From: Siphonodentalium dalli
Lineage: Eukaryota > Mollusca > Scaphopoda > Gadilida > Siphonodentaliidae
Direction: 5' to 3'
DNA length: 64,000 nt
Assembly: GCA_032622095.1 (NCBI GenBank)
Contig: CP136067.1
Coordinates: forward strand, 198,986,052-199,050,051
A program made the translations under genes and the position numbers. Below, in pieces: positions 1 to 9,825 of this stretch (within the stretch, counting starts at the first letter, position 1; every line of letters starts with the position of its first letter). Below the pieces are notes generated by a model. That model did no database searches and was not told the origin of the DNA. It worked only from the letters and a program-made list of their open reading frames with translations.

Positions 1-2220
1 CATCATCTGGCTCCAAATAAACGAGTCTTAATCTCGTATCCGTAAGCTCATGTGATTGACGTGCCATGATACTGTCTGTATATGTCAGACAAAATAACAA
101 CGTGTGACTCCTATATGAATGTCTAGCGAGCATGACTTTCATTAGAAAACGACTTCTCATGAGCACAAGTGAATGAAATTTCAATTGCTGTCGCACAATC
201 GTCGTTGGCATGGTCGCATACTCGGCGTTGCCAATTGAGTGCGATGGTACCCATCGCAAGTGTGGCCATCAAGCGATCAATCACACAACAGATCTGATGT
301 GAACTTTATTTGTGAATAATCACCAACGCCTTATGGATATGTTATTATTTGGTTTCGACTCAACATAATAGGATATTATATAGATTATATCTCAACACTA
401 AAGACGAATTTTACACCGTATTGTGTGTAAAACCAAAACAACCGTTCTATTTATGTCTAGGATTATGTATTGGTGCGCTGACCGTCTAATTTTGAACTCT
501 TTACATGTTGTAGAATGGAATATCGCGTACCTTATAGAAATATAATATATGGTACATGACTGTCTGTAGTTCTAGAAATATTCATTTCTTTATATTGTTG
601 TTTGTTCTACATCAGTTTGGTCGCTGAATCTTTAATATGCCGTTCCACCGTGATTGTCAAGCCGCTGAATGGTGAAATTGGTCGCTGAATAGTCAAAACA
701 GTTGTGCCGCGTGACTATAGACGTAGACTGTCATACCCGCAATAAACTAGATTTTGCCTCAGAATTGGACATACATCCTGCTAATATGGTATGAGCCCTC
801 ACTAACCGAGGTGCACTATCAATGTTAATACTTATTGTGGGGTACCGGACCAACCGCCCATTGAATGTCGTGAAATAATATAACCTTATATTGATTGATT
901 GATGTTTCGACCGCTTCGACCTCTTCATGGTCACTGTACCACACCGGTCACCCGCGTATCACCAAGGCGGAGGAGTACCTATTTTCACGGAAATCCGGTC
1001 GTCTGGTCAATGTTTTGGTGTCAAGAAAATGTGAGTTTATTTATTTTTAAGCATTTTATTTATAATTATTTCCGGTTTAATATTACGAAAATAAATCCAT
1101 TCCAATAGTCGTGTGTGTGGATAATCTGATATGTTTGCTTTGTTAGAATAATCTCGTTATGTTCAGTGACAACTGCAACGAAAATGGAAATAACAGTATC
1201 AATCGCTCTTTTTACGAATCACAACAATCGCCGAACGGATCAAAATTACCATAATGCATTATATAAGGTGTGCTCCACAAAACGTGGTGTTAGCAGCTTC
1301 ATCTGATGCATTATTCTCATAAAACAACCTCTTCAAAAAACGTCGATTGAAATAAATTTGTACAAACAACTCGGTGACAAGTACCCGTTGTTGCGGTGAG
1401 CAACACGTTTTGAGTACCAACTGACTCGGTGTTAAAGTTTCCCAAAATTGGAATGTTTTCTTGAATTTAGGACACGTCGGACAGAATATAACCATGGAAT
1501 ATAGCATGACATACAACGGCCTGTGAAATTTGATGGATCTGATGGGTTTTCAACCGATTTGGCCGACTTTTTAAAACATTTATTAGTTCCAGGATTATAT
1601 GTTATGCAAGTTAACGTTATTTTTCCAATTTTTTGTTCAGAAATGACCAAAGACCGTTCGGATGTCACCGCTACCGACTCTTGTAAAAAATCATGGAGTC
1701 GACAGCGGGAAAATATCGCTCCATGATGAACGAGCTTGTGGGCAGCGTGGTGTCACGGAATTTTACAGGAAAATAAAATGAATGTCGAATCGTCGATTAT
1801 AAAAGAAAAGGTCTACCGGATATTCCGGAACGACTCTTAAATAAACCTATGTTGACAAGTAAAATGTTCACCAGTTCTGTTATGTCGTATTGTGTGTTGC
1901 ACAGGGACGGGCATGACCAGAGGATGATATATTATTGGCTTCGACTTTGGAATTTATAACTGCAACCTTTTAAAGATGGTATATCACTTCCACTTTCCAC
2001 AAGAACAACAACATATCTAGGAAACTCGCCTCGAATGCACATTACCATTGCTGTTCCCAAACAGTCCAAGTCTGATGTTACAAATTATTTCACATAGAGG
2101 TGTTTTAACAAAGTTTTCAATCAAAATGTAGAAATGTTCTATAAACAGCCACATTTAATTTCTCAATTCATAGGAAAAATAATCGACCAATGTACAATTT
2201 CCAAGTAAAATGGTGGCATG
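1..2220. other. No confident gene; terminal-exon-like signals near 1.6-1.85 kb
   Basis: I see no coherent coding region. The one suggestive spot is a pyrimidine-rich splice acceptor ending at 1640, followed by a short open stretch and AATAAA signals at about 1772 and 1839. This could be the last exon of a + strand gene lying to the left, but the peptide is not recognisable and the match may be chance. Confidence 0.3.
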
Positions 2221-2724
2221 CAGGGATGACATTTCCAACTATTGGCCATTTTGGCAGTCACTCAATTTTGACTAAACTCTCAATGTTGCATAATAAACAG
2301 TTATCAATGAATATGTTACCCATACTGATAACCAACTTATCCCTGTTAACGCTCCATAAAGGAACGTGTCGTCATGGGGTGCTTTGGTAATTTTATTCAT
2401 GACACAACGTTGGTTGGAAACGTTACACCAAGTATATAATAGGTTGAAATTGTTTCCATTGTTTATTTTCAACACAGTAATTAAGGGGGTTATTTTGTTT
2501 TCAGAATAACGAAAGCATATTAATTTTTATAATTTTGGTCTAAAATTGGCCATCAGTTGAACATTTTCCAACCTTCGTTTGGACAATTTCCATCAGTTGA
2601 TGAGTTTTAAATGCCAGTTGGAAAGTTCCAACCAATGTTGGTGCAATGGTATGTATGGTCTGGTTGTTTTTGGATGGTGCAGTTGGAAATTCCGCCAACA
2701 GGGACCCAGTAGCCACGTCCCCTG
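2221..2724. mobile_element. Possible hAT-type MITE with CAGGG ends
   Basis: The left end reads CAGGGATGAC and the right end, reverse-complemented, reads CAGGGGACGTGGC. The interior repeats variants of 'catcagttggaaattt', which recur at 34164-34518 and weakly near 9860 and 6480. No 8-bp target duplication is convincing, so the ends are provisional. Confidence 0.3.
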
Positions 2725-3148
2725 ACCAATAAGTGTGTTAGTAGTATGTAACCAATACCCAGGTTATACAACAAACGAATATGGAATACATATTGCTATA
2801 TTTACACACTAAGTGTTGTCATCACTAAATCCAGCATTCTGATTGGTCGGCGCCCACGTGGCTAGTTGCAGTTATTTCTCGGTGAATGCGTAACGCCTCA
2901 TAACACCAAGCTAATAACACCATCGATACGTCATTAGGTTTGGAAAGACGAACGCGTAATGCTTTGGGCGCATTTTGACTCGCGCATGATTGACTTAATA
3001 CATCATCGGGTTTCAACATGAAGAGAAATTGTTCCTATTAACTTTTGCCAAGGGTGCTATTGGGTATTTTGGGCTGATCTTGTCACGATACACTTTTCGA
3101 TATAAATATATTTACAAAAGCGGCTTTTTCGCTAAATGTATATAAATA
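2725..3148. other. No feature recognised
   Basis: Non-coding-looking sequence with a mildly GC-richer patch at 2830-3010. I see no ORF, repeat or RNA gene that I can support. Confidence 0.3.
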
Positions 3149-3307
3149 TAAGGATTAACTGTCATGTGGACTATTTTTATGGAGATGTAACGGTGAGGTA
3201 AGTGGACATAAATTGTATGTAAAACCCTTCGGGTTTTACACAAGTTATGTCCACTTACCTCACCGTTACATCTCCATAAAAACAGTCCACATGACAGTTA
3301 ATCCTTA
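3149..3307. repeat. Near-perfect fold-back hairpin with UUCG cap
   Basis: Two arms of about 77 bases are almost perfectly complementary: one substitution near 3171 and a small indel near the apex. They are separated only by TTCG in the context CC-TTCG-GG. As RNA this is a long duplex closed by a C(UUCG)G tetraloop. It is AT-flanked and resembles a hairpin MITE. Confidence 0.85.
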
Positions 3308-3497
3308 TTTATTGTGAACACTTAAAATGCAACCGTCAGAGTTACCATTTAAAAAAGTTAACCCTTTATTTTGACTCAACTATTGTTAATACATAGCGTG
3401 CATTTTTTTTTGTATTATCGGGCGTTGGGGGTCCGATTAGGAAAAAAACTAAAAATAGTCACTGTATTTGTTTTTATTTTGCATAAAACACGCGATT

Positions 3498-3545
3498 TTT
3501 CGCGTGACGTCATAGGCAGTGATTGGGGAAACCGGAAGCCGTCTA
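3498..3545 (+). promoter_or_regulatory. TATA-less promoter-like motif cluster upstream of the P2X7-like exon
   Basis: A perfect CRE, TGACGTCA, lies at 3505-3512. It is followed by GATTGG (inverted CCAAT box) at 3521 and ACCGGAAG (ETS site) at 3531-3538. The cluster ends about 20 bases before the ATG at 3561, which has a good Kozak context (aacATGG). Its position supports a genuine first exon; activity is inferred. Confidence 0.45.
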
Positions 3546-3560
3546 AAACAGCTGGAAAAC

Positions 3561-3808
3561 ATGGCATCTGATAGGAAAGCTCACGAGCTTTCTGAATCCG
3601 ATACAGGCGATATTGATTTGCCAGTGCCCTTAGATGAGAGCACGGTGGATCAATAACGTTTCGAAGCGGTTTGCAGAGCAGTTGGTGGTATGTTAATTGG
3701 CCCGCATCTCCACGAACCTAACACCGGCGAGGACGGCATTGGGATTCCACCACCCGATAATTCTTCGGCGACGATCAATCGGCGTGATCCAGTATGTGTA
3801 GAACAATG
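3561..3808 (+). pseudogene. P2X7-like (ballast-domain type) gene, exon 1, with in-frame TAA
   Basis: The frame runs from ATG 3561 to a canonical donor (caatg|GTAAGG, GT at 3809-3810), ending in phase 2. It is acidic at the N-terminus (starts MASDRKAHELSESDTGD) and ends in RRDPVCVEQW. An in-frame TAA at 3654-3656 sits just before RFEA. Invertebrate P2X7-like proteins commonly have a Tyr-Arg-Phe-Glu type motif near here, so a Tyr codon changed to stop is a likely history. The family consists of soluble proteins built on the zinc-binding C-terminal domain of P2X7 receptors. Exon 2 is at 6913-7137 in matching phase. Two or more stops argue for a pseudogene. Family assignment is by motif reading only. 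Confidence 0.5.
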
Positions 3809-3997
3809 GTAAGGGTAGAAACTTGCACATTGAATCGTTTATTTAATTTTATTGGTTTAATTTAATGTCTTGTAATATTGGTGAACTAATAATCATATTT
3901 ATCAAACTGTTCATTGTTGAATGTTGACATTTTTGCTGCAATTGCAAATGCAATCACTCAGAAATCTATCACGTGCAATACTGTCAGTGCCATATCA

Positions 3998-4247
3998 AGC
4001 CTTGAAATAGTGTGTCTGTCATTTGCAGAATGAGGTTCCCAGAGGGTGAATTTAGTGATGCTACCCCGCATATCGGGCTAGCATCACCAAATTCACCCTC
4101 TGGGAACCTCATTCTGCTTACAACTCAGCAGAATGAGGTTCCCGGAGGGTGAATTTGGTGACGCTAACCCGCTATGCGAGGTAGCATCACTAAATTCACC
4201 CTCTGGGGACCTCATTCTGTAAATGGCAGGCACACTATTTCAAGGCT
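3998..4247. repeat. Compound fold-back: two hairpins inside one larger inverted repeat
   Basis: The motif 'cagaatgaggt...gaatttagtgatgctac' occurs four times in alternating orientation, making two adjacent hairpins (about 4028-4118 and 4128-4220). The outer flanks, 'agccttgaaatag' at 3998 and its complement ending 4247, pair with each other, so the whole 250 bp also folds as one inverted repeat. Confidence 0.8.
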
Positions 4248-4845
4248 AGTGCCATACTCATGCTACTGGACATAAAGTCCCAAAATTTGCTCTTAGTGAT
4301 ACCGTTTATAAATCCAATTAAAACGTACCTGGGTTATTTTTTGACTTTATATGATAATATTTAGCAATTGTGCGGAAATTAACAGATGTTTATTATTTAT
4401 ATTTTGATTATGTTTTTAGTTGGGTCATCATCAATCAGGTGACGACTTGACAGGCATCGTCATTTTGAGGCATCTATGATCGTCCATGATTATCGTCAGG
4501 GACGTCAAATATGTTGGTGGCATAAAATAAATATGGCTTCAAAGTTCGTAGTGGACGTGAAAAACGCACCCGACTTGATTTTTAATATCTATTTTCTGCC
4601 TCAAGTCATAACCACAATACAGTGTAAATGCATTATTTGGCGTGCATCCATGTTTATTAAAGGATGATTTTGCATGTCATAAAAAGGTATTGCCGACCAG
4701 ACAGGTGGCAAATCGAATCGTTGGTGTAATCTGTAGAATTAATTGTTTGATATGACTTACTTGAATATGATGTCATAATATTTATCTTGTATTTTGTCAT
4801 ATCTATTAAACCGATCGCTTGATCGATCAGCAGATATATATCATA

Positions 4846-6055
4846 CTAGCTGGTGGACCCGACTTCGTCCGGGCTGTTTCCCCTCTGATTTTCGGCGAAT
4901 TGCGCGATTTGACCTTGAATTGTCCATTTTGAAGGTCAAGGTCAGGTGGGGACACGATTTGATCCGTCCAAAACACTGCCCGGAAAAAAGTAGCCGACAA
5001 AAGTGCCCGTCGAAATCCATCCGGTTTTACCCGATTTTACCTTGAATTGATCATTTTGAAGGTCAAGGTCAGGTCGGGGTCACGATTTGACCCGTCCAAA
5101 ACACTCAGTGGACAAAAGTAACCCTATGTATCAAATTTCGTCGAAATCCCATAAACATTCGCGATTTGACCTTGAATTGACCCGATTTGAAGGTCAAGGT
5201 CACGTCGCACGGGCAAATGAATAGGCTTATGACACTCCCCATACGAAAGTATCCCTAGACAATAATTTTCATCGAAATCCCGTGATATTTGGGCGTTTGA
5301 CTTTGAAATGACCCGATTTGAAGGTCAAGGTCACGTCGCACGGGCAAATTAATAGGCCTATGTCACTCCCCGGCCGAAAGTTTCACCTCTGCTTTTCGGC
5401 GAATTGCGCGATTTGACCTTGAATTGTCCATTTTGAAGGTCAATGTCAGGTGGGGTAACGATTTGACCCGTCCAAAACACTGTCCGGACAAAAGTGTCCA
5501 TTTTGAAGGTCAAGGTCAGGTGGGGCCACGATTTGACCCGTCCAAAACACTGCCCGGACAAAAGTACCCGTCGAAATCCATCCGGTTTTACCAGATTTGA
5601 CCACGAATTGATCATTTTGAAGGTCAAGGTCTGGTCGGGGTCACGACTCGACCCGTCCAAAACACTCAGTGGACAAAAGTAACCCCACGTATCAAATTTC
5701 GTCGAAATCCCTTAAAAAGTCGCGATTTGACCTCGAATTGACCCGACTTCAAGGTCAAGGTCACGTCGCACGGGCAAACGTATAGGCTTACGACACTCCC
5801 CATACGAAAGTATCCCTAGACACTAATTTTCATCGAAATCCCGTGATACTCGGGCGTTTGATCTTGAAATGACCCGATTTCAAGGTCAATGTCACGTCGC
5901 ACGGGCAAATTAATAGGCCCATGCCAGTCCCCGGCCGAAAGTACCCCCACATACCAAGTTTCATCGAAATCGGCTCTGCCGTTTTCGAGTCCATTGCGAA
6001 CAGACAGACAGTCACACACACACACACAGAAAGATTTCCCAAAATATATAATAGA
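4846..6055 (-). mobile_element. Helitron-like non-autonomous element (H1) with tandem core
   Basis: On the minus strand it starts TCTATTATATATTTTGGG (right edge) and ends with hairpin CCCG-GACGAAGT-CGGG, then CTAG followed by T (left edge, 4846-4849). A 5' TC, a 3' hairpin and a CTRR end are Helitron hallmarks. The core is a degenerate tandem repeat of about 110-134 bp around 'gaaggtcaaggtca' (near 4931, 5059, 5189, 5320, 5434, 5505, 5617, 5751, 5881). No Rep/helicase ORF is present. Open frames across it are artefacts of the repeat. Confidence 0.7.
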
Positions 6056-6912
6056 TTGACTTTACGATTTAACGCACTGACTGGGAATCTTCTGCTCGGT
6101 CTTTAGTCCTTGTGCAATCAGTGTGTTAATTAAGCAAATCCCAGGTTTTTCACAGTTAGTTAACTATAAGTACATGTCAGAACTGTGAGAAACTATATTA
6201 CTATAGTAGTCAACTGAGCAGACGTTTTTGATGATTTGGTTTCTTATTTCGGACTTATACATGTAAGGTGTCTAAATAGACCAACCCACGACAAACCACT
6301 ATTAAATAAAATACTGTTTATACATGACCATATGACATCTACTAGTAGTCTTCATCGTATTATCTTTTTGTTTCTGTTAGGTTCTTCTCGGTCTTTAGTG
6401 TAATCTGATAAAAGAAGAAAACTAAAATTGGCAAAGTCATAAATAAAATTCCAACTGCATTTCTGCCAACCTCCAATGTTCCCAAAAGTCCATTTGGAAT
6501 TTCTAACTAATACCTTTAATGTTGAAAAATTAACCGATCCCAAATTTGACATAAAGTATGGAAATATGTGGCTGTTGGTCTAAACACAACTGATTGTCGA
6601 CTAACTAGTCGGAAAGTCAAACTATGAGAATAATTTCAACATATCTTTGCATTAAATTTGGTGTGAAATTTCCAACTAAATATATCTGATGTTGTGCCAG
6701 GCATGTAATTGCTAACATAAACATTTTGATCAAAGTTGAAATCCACACCATCTGCATGTACATGTAACGCAACATCCCTCACTTGGGTTGTTGAGAACTT
6801 GAGAGCTCTGCTAATATTGGTACGTGTATAAAACTACATTATCAGTATGTACATTTCATCAACCCAGCTGGTACTATTAATATTCAGTTGGTACTTTATT
6901 TGTGCATTTCAG

Positions 6913-7137
6913 GTGAACATGTCGGAAGTGCCAGGTGCTGTCGACTGATGATGAATGTATTAGTTGTGTTGAAGTGGATGTGGTGAATGCAGAACGTTCT
7001 CAGCAGTGTGAACTTGATAACCAGAACTACCGATGTATTACCGACTGCCCCGGTGTCAAATCCTTGTGCACTTACCGGTGGCCTGGCTGAGTTACCGAGA
7101 ACAGTATGGTCGACGCGCTTTTGAAGGGCCCCAACAT
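6913..7137 (+). pseudogene. P2X7-like gene, exon 2 (Cys-rich zinc-cluster part) with TGA at a Cys position
   Basis: It starts after acceptor ttgtgcatttcag; its first base completes the Trp codon left by exon 1 (phase 2). The next codon is TGA, then TCRKCQVLSTDDECISC and CITDCPGVKSLC. The eight cysteines (C-x2-C-x8-C-x2-C-x13-C-x8-C-x3-C-x6-C) fit the P2X7-like W-C-x-C-x2-C ... E-C-x-C-C ... CIT-x-HPG-x4-C layout, so TGA 6914-6916 stands where the family has Cys. A second TGA is at 7088-7090. The frame otherwise runs to a strong donor, aacat|GTAAGA. Two nonsense codons plus the exon 1 TAA make a decayed copy most likely. Confidence 0.5.
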
Positions 7138-8690
7138 GTAAGACCATATATATAGGACCATACTTATTCAATAATTCCTAGGTGTTTTCATCTACCCCCT
7201 CCACACACCATGCACGAAGAACAAAGATGGGCCTTAAATTATGGGCTGGCTAATTCTATATTTTATTAGTTTTCTGATATATATTTTTATTTGACATATT
7301 TTTAATATAAACTATATATGACCCACGGGTCTCCCCGATCCTCGGCTGGAAATGAGACAGGTATACTCTTTTGTGCGACTGGAATGTTTATAAATAACTC
7401 GCTAGATAACCACACCCAAAATAGTATACTTTGGCGTCAGTGACAGCCGATGTGCAATCCGAACAAACGCAGAACCATATAGATCCTGTGTATCTATTTA
7501 GGGCTTATTTCCCCCCAGGCGCAAATAAAACTACAACAACACACGGTTGTTCATAAGTTAAGATATTTTACATTGTCTAAAAAAAAACAAATGTGAAACC
7601 ATTTTGCTTAATTTCAGTACATTTGGCGGAGCGATACAAATTACATGGCCATGTGCCAGAACACGAGGAAGCGTCGTTGGGTGAAGTTTATTTCAGCGAG
7701 TTTCAAACATATAATGTATTATATCCCCAGTTTCGCAGAATTTGAACTTCGTGATTCGACTATATATCTCAGTCATTACCGGAAGGAATTTTCATATACA
7801 ACTCCATAGAGGAAACGTGTTTTTAATTATACGTTTTGAAAGGAATTTTCTCATTTGGACAAGTGTTTGCTATAATTGAGTATTGTGACGAATGGAGTTA
7901 TCTTCGGCAGTGATTTCGTGGGACTTCATTAGAATCGTTTGTCTCATGCTCAATTGTGTGACAAATGATTACAATACATTATGAAACTGGATATTGAAAT
8001 TTCTTGGATGGTGATATATAATTATTTGGATCAGTCATTCAGTTTGTTTGAAACAAAACTTCGTGTTTTGGACTAGATAATTCTGGTGACGTACAAAACA
8101 TTTCTATTTTTAATTTTTGCATTACAACTCGCACATTTTTTAATTTCAGTCAGTGTCAGAACATTGTCCCTCCCAATAATGTACGTAACGTATTCACAAT
8201 ATCAGAGATAGACTAATTTGGTAGGTGCAGACATTATCACAAATTGACACAATTTTAATACCAATTTATATGGGAGGCCGTTTTTTTACGACCAGGCTAA
8301 TTTAGTAATCATATGTATTGTTTGTTTATATTTGATTATTCCATTCCAAGTCACACCAACCCAACATAGCCAGTCAACAGGTAGTCAATGCTTGCTCGTT
8401 ATAAGTGGACGTCGCCACACATTTGGCTTATGTTTTTCACCCCCCCCCCCCCCTCATTCATTTAATTTGGGTCTGTCCGTTTTAGTTTGCATAATCACTC
8501 ACGATATTATTCGGTGTACATACTGCTTCACAGCTAGATTAATTATATTTAAGACGCCAATTATTGCTACGGCGTACGATGGGGGGGTCTACTAAATTAT
8601 TATTGTTTTGTTTATAGCATATAGCAAAACGAACTATAAGTTCATTAAACTGGTGTGTAGATTAATATTTTCTACACATCTCTCACTCAC
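7138..8690. other. Mostly unassigned; one exon-like stretch at 7618-7745
   Basis: An acceptor ttgcttaatttcag ends at 7617. It is followed by a frame reading HLAERYKLHGHVPEHEEASL... in one phase, stopping near 7745, and a 54-codon ATG frame (7645-7809) in another. The peptide is not recognised and no good donor follows, so I do not call it a gene. A poly-C run lies near 8440. The rest shows nothing I can support. Confidence 0.25.
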
Positions 8691-8906
8691 CGGTCAGAAA
8701 AACCCATAGAGAACTTTCCATAGTTATCGAAACAGTCAGGTTCGAAATGTATATGGCACAATAGACTTGTGCCTGATGGTTTGAAACATTTTATTTTTGT
8801 TGACACGAATCTTGTCCATTGTCGCGCAATTCCTGGTCTCTTCGGTCGCTTGAATAGACGATTATTCTGTTGCCCACAATTTTGAGCAAACACATCTTAC
8901 TGGCAT
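8691..8906 (-). pseudogene. THAP zinc-finger domain, first exon, with one-base frameshift
   Basis: Reading leftward from ATG at 8906-8904 gives MPVRCV, then one extra T, then AQNCGQQNNRLFKRPKRPG, the conserved Trp in ARQWTRFV, FKPSG, and LLCHIHFEPDCF. These are the C-x4-C, Trp, Pro and C-x2-H-F signatures of the C2CH THAP DNA-binding domain. The exon ends at a perfect donor (gaccg|GTGAGT), before the usual AVPTIF motif, which would lie in exon 2. The inserted T falls between the first two zinc cysteines. Either the copy is dead or the base is a sequence error. THAP genes occur both as host regulators and as transposase-derived copies; the later exons are not found. Confidence 0.65.
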
Positions 8907-8914
8907 TTCGAAAA

Positions 8915-9005
8915 AAAACGCACCAGGCACTCGCGCCGATTTGTTTACATCCGCATTCCCTGTCTATGACGTCGCCTGTCACGTGATGACCGCCATGAGA
9001 CTTTC
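8915..9005 (-). promoter_or_regulatory. Promoter-like E-box/CRE cluster upstream of the THAP exon
   Basis: Upstream of the minus-strand ATG lie a CACGTG E-box (8980-8985) within tCACGTGa and a CRE-like GACGTCA (complement of 8967-8973), in a locally GC-richer stretch. Arrangement and distance resemble those of a TATA-less first-exon promoter. Activity is inferred. Confidence 0.35.
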
Positions 9006-9696
9006 TGAAGTCTCTCGAAAATGAAAAAAAAAACAAAATGTTTTTCCGAGGCGTATATATCTCATTAATTATGTCGTTTCGTGTCGGATTTTCAACTGAT
9101 TATTATAGAATAGGTAATAGTGGTTAAAATATTAATAAGCGTATTTTCTGCCAGGTTCGAGATACTTTTTTTATCTCTGACGGCTCCACTTTTATTATAA
9201 GTGATTTAGAGGGACGGATTTGATAGGTCGTTGACTGCACGAAATATTGGTATGCCGGCTTCATATACTTTGAAAAAACACTTGCCAGTCACAACCATTT
9301 TTCAGCTGTTTTCAAATTTTCGGCCGAAGTCAGATAAACGCCATATCAGGAATAGAATAACACGGAACGCTCTTTTCTGTTCCATGTCACAGTCAAACGC
9401 TCTTTATTCATATAAGAAATAGATTACCAACGAAACGTTGCATTCTTTTTGAAAGCAATCAAGATGGCGATCCTCTGTGCCAAATTTCCATATACAATAA
9501 CCCGTGACTATGGTGAAACAGGTTTATAGTTTGTAGTCGAATAACCCCCAGAGTGACTTAATTCACAATGAAGTACAGTGAAGCTCGACTGATAATTGAC
9601 ACCCAATTTGATAACTGACTATTGAAGTGTAGATCAAGTAATGTGTTGCGCAAATGTGTGGGCGCTAATGTGTGGGCGCTAATTTACGGGCTAAAG
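9006..9696. other. No gene recognised
   Basis: AT-rich sequence. The short frames here (for example 9231-9422 on +) have no family features. Just before 9690 the phrase 'tgtgggcgctaat' is directly repeated twice. Confidence 0.3.
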
Positions 9697-9825
9697 TTTA
9701 CGGACTTACCGTTTACGGGTATATATTTTACGGACTTACCGTTTACGGGTATATAGTATACGGACTTACCGTTTACGGGTATATAGTTTACGGACTTACC
9801 GTTTACGGGTATATAGTTTACGGAT
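9697..9825. repeat. 30-bp minisatellite, about 4.3 copies
   Basis: The unit 'tttacggacttaccgtttac' plus 'gggtatatag' repeats every 30 bp with few changes. Because 30 is divisible by three, both strands stay open, giving a 10-residue repeat (GLTVYGYIVY on +, GKSVNYIPVN on -). I treat the frames as by-products. Confidence 0.85.

Larger units (their letters stand above)
3809..6912 (+). other. Putative intron of the P2X7-like pseudogene
   Basis: Bounded by GTAAGG and by an acceptor ending tgcatttcag. It contains the double fold-back at 3998-4247 and the Helitron-like element at 4846-6055. Apart from those, 4248-4845 and 6056-6912 show nothing recognisable beyond weak similarity near 6410-6700 to the 'ttggaaattt' dispersed repeat. 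Confidence 0.4.

Noticed and set aside
1-60. 'cgagtcttaatctcg' resembling a tRNA-Lys anticodon arm
   Set aside because: No T arm, acceptor or D arm follows; short hairpin similarity only.
5358-5682. 100-codon minus-strand frame and overlapping plus-strand frames
   Set aside because: Products of the H1 tandem core ('gaaggtcaaggtca'); no domain features.
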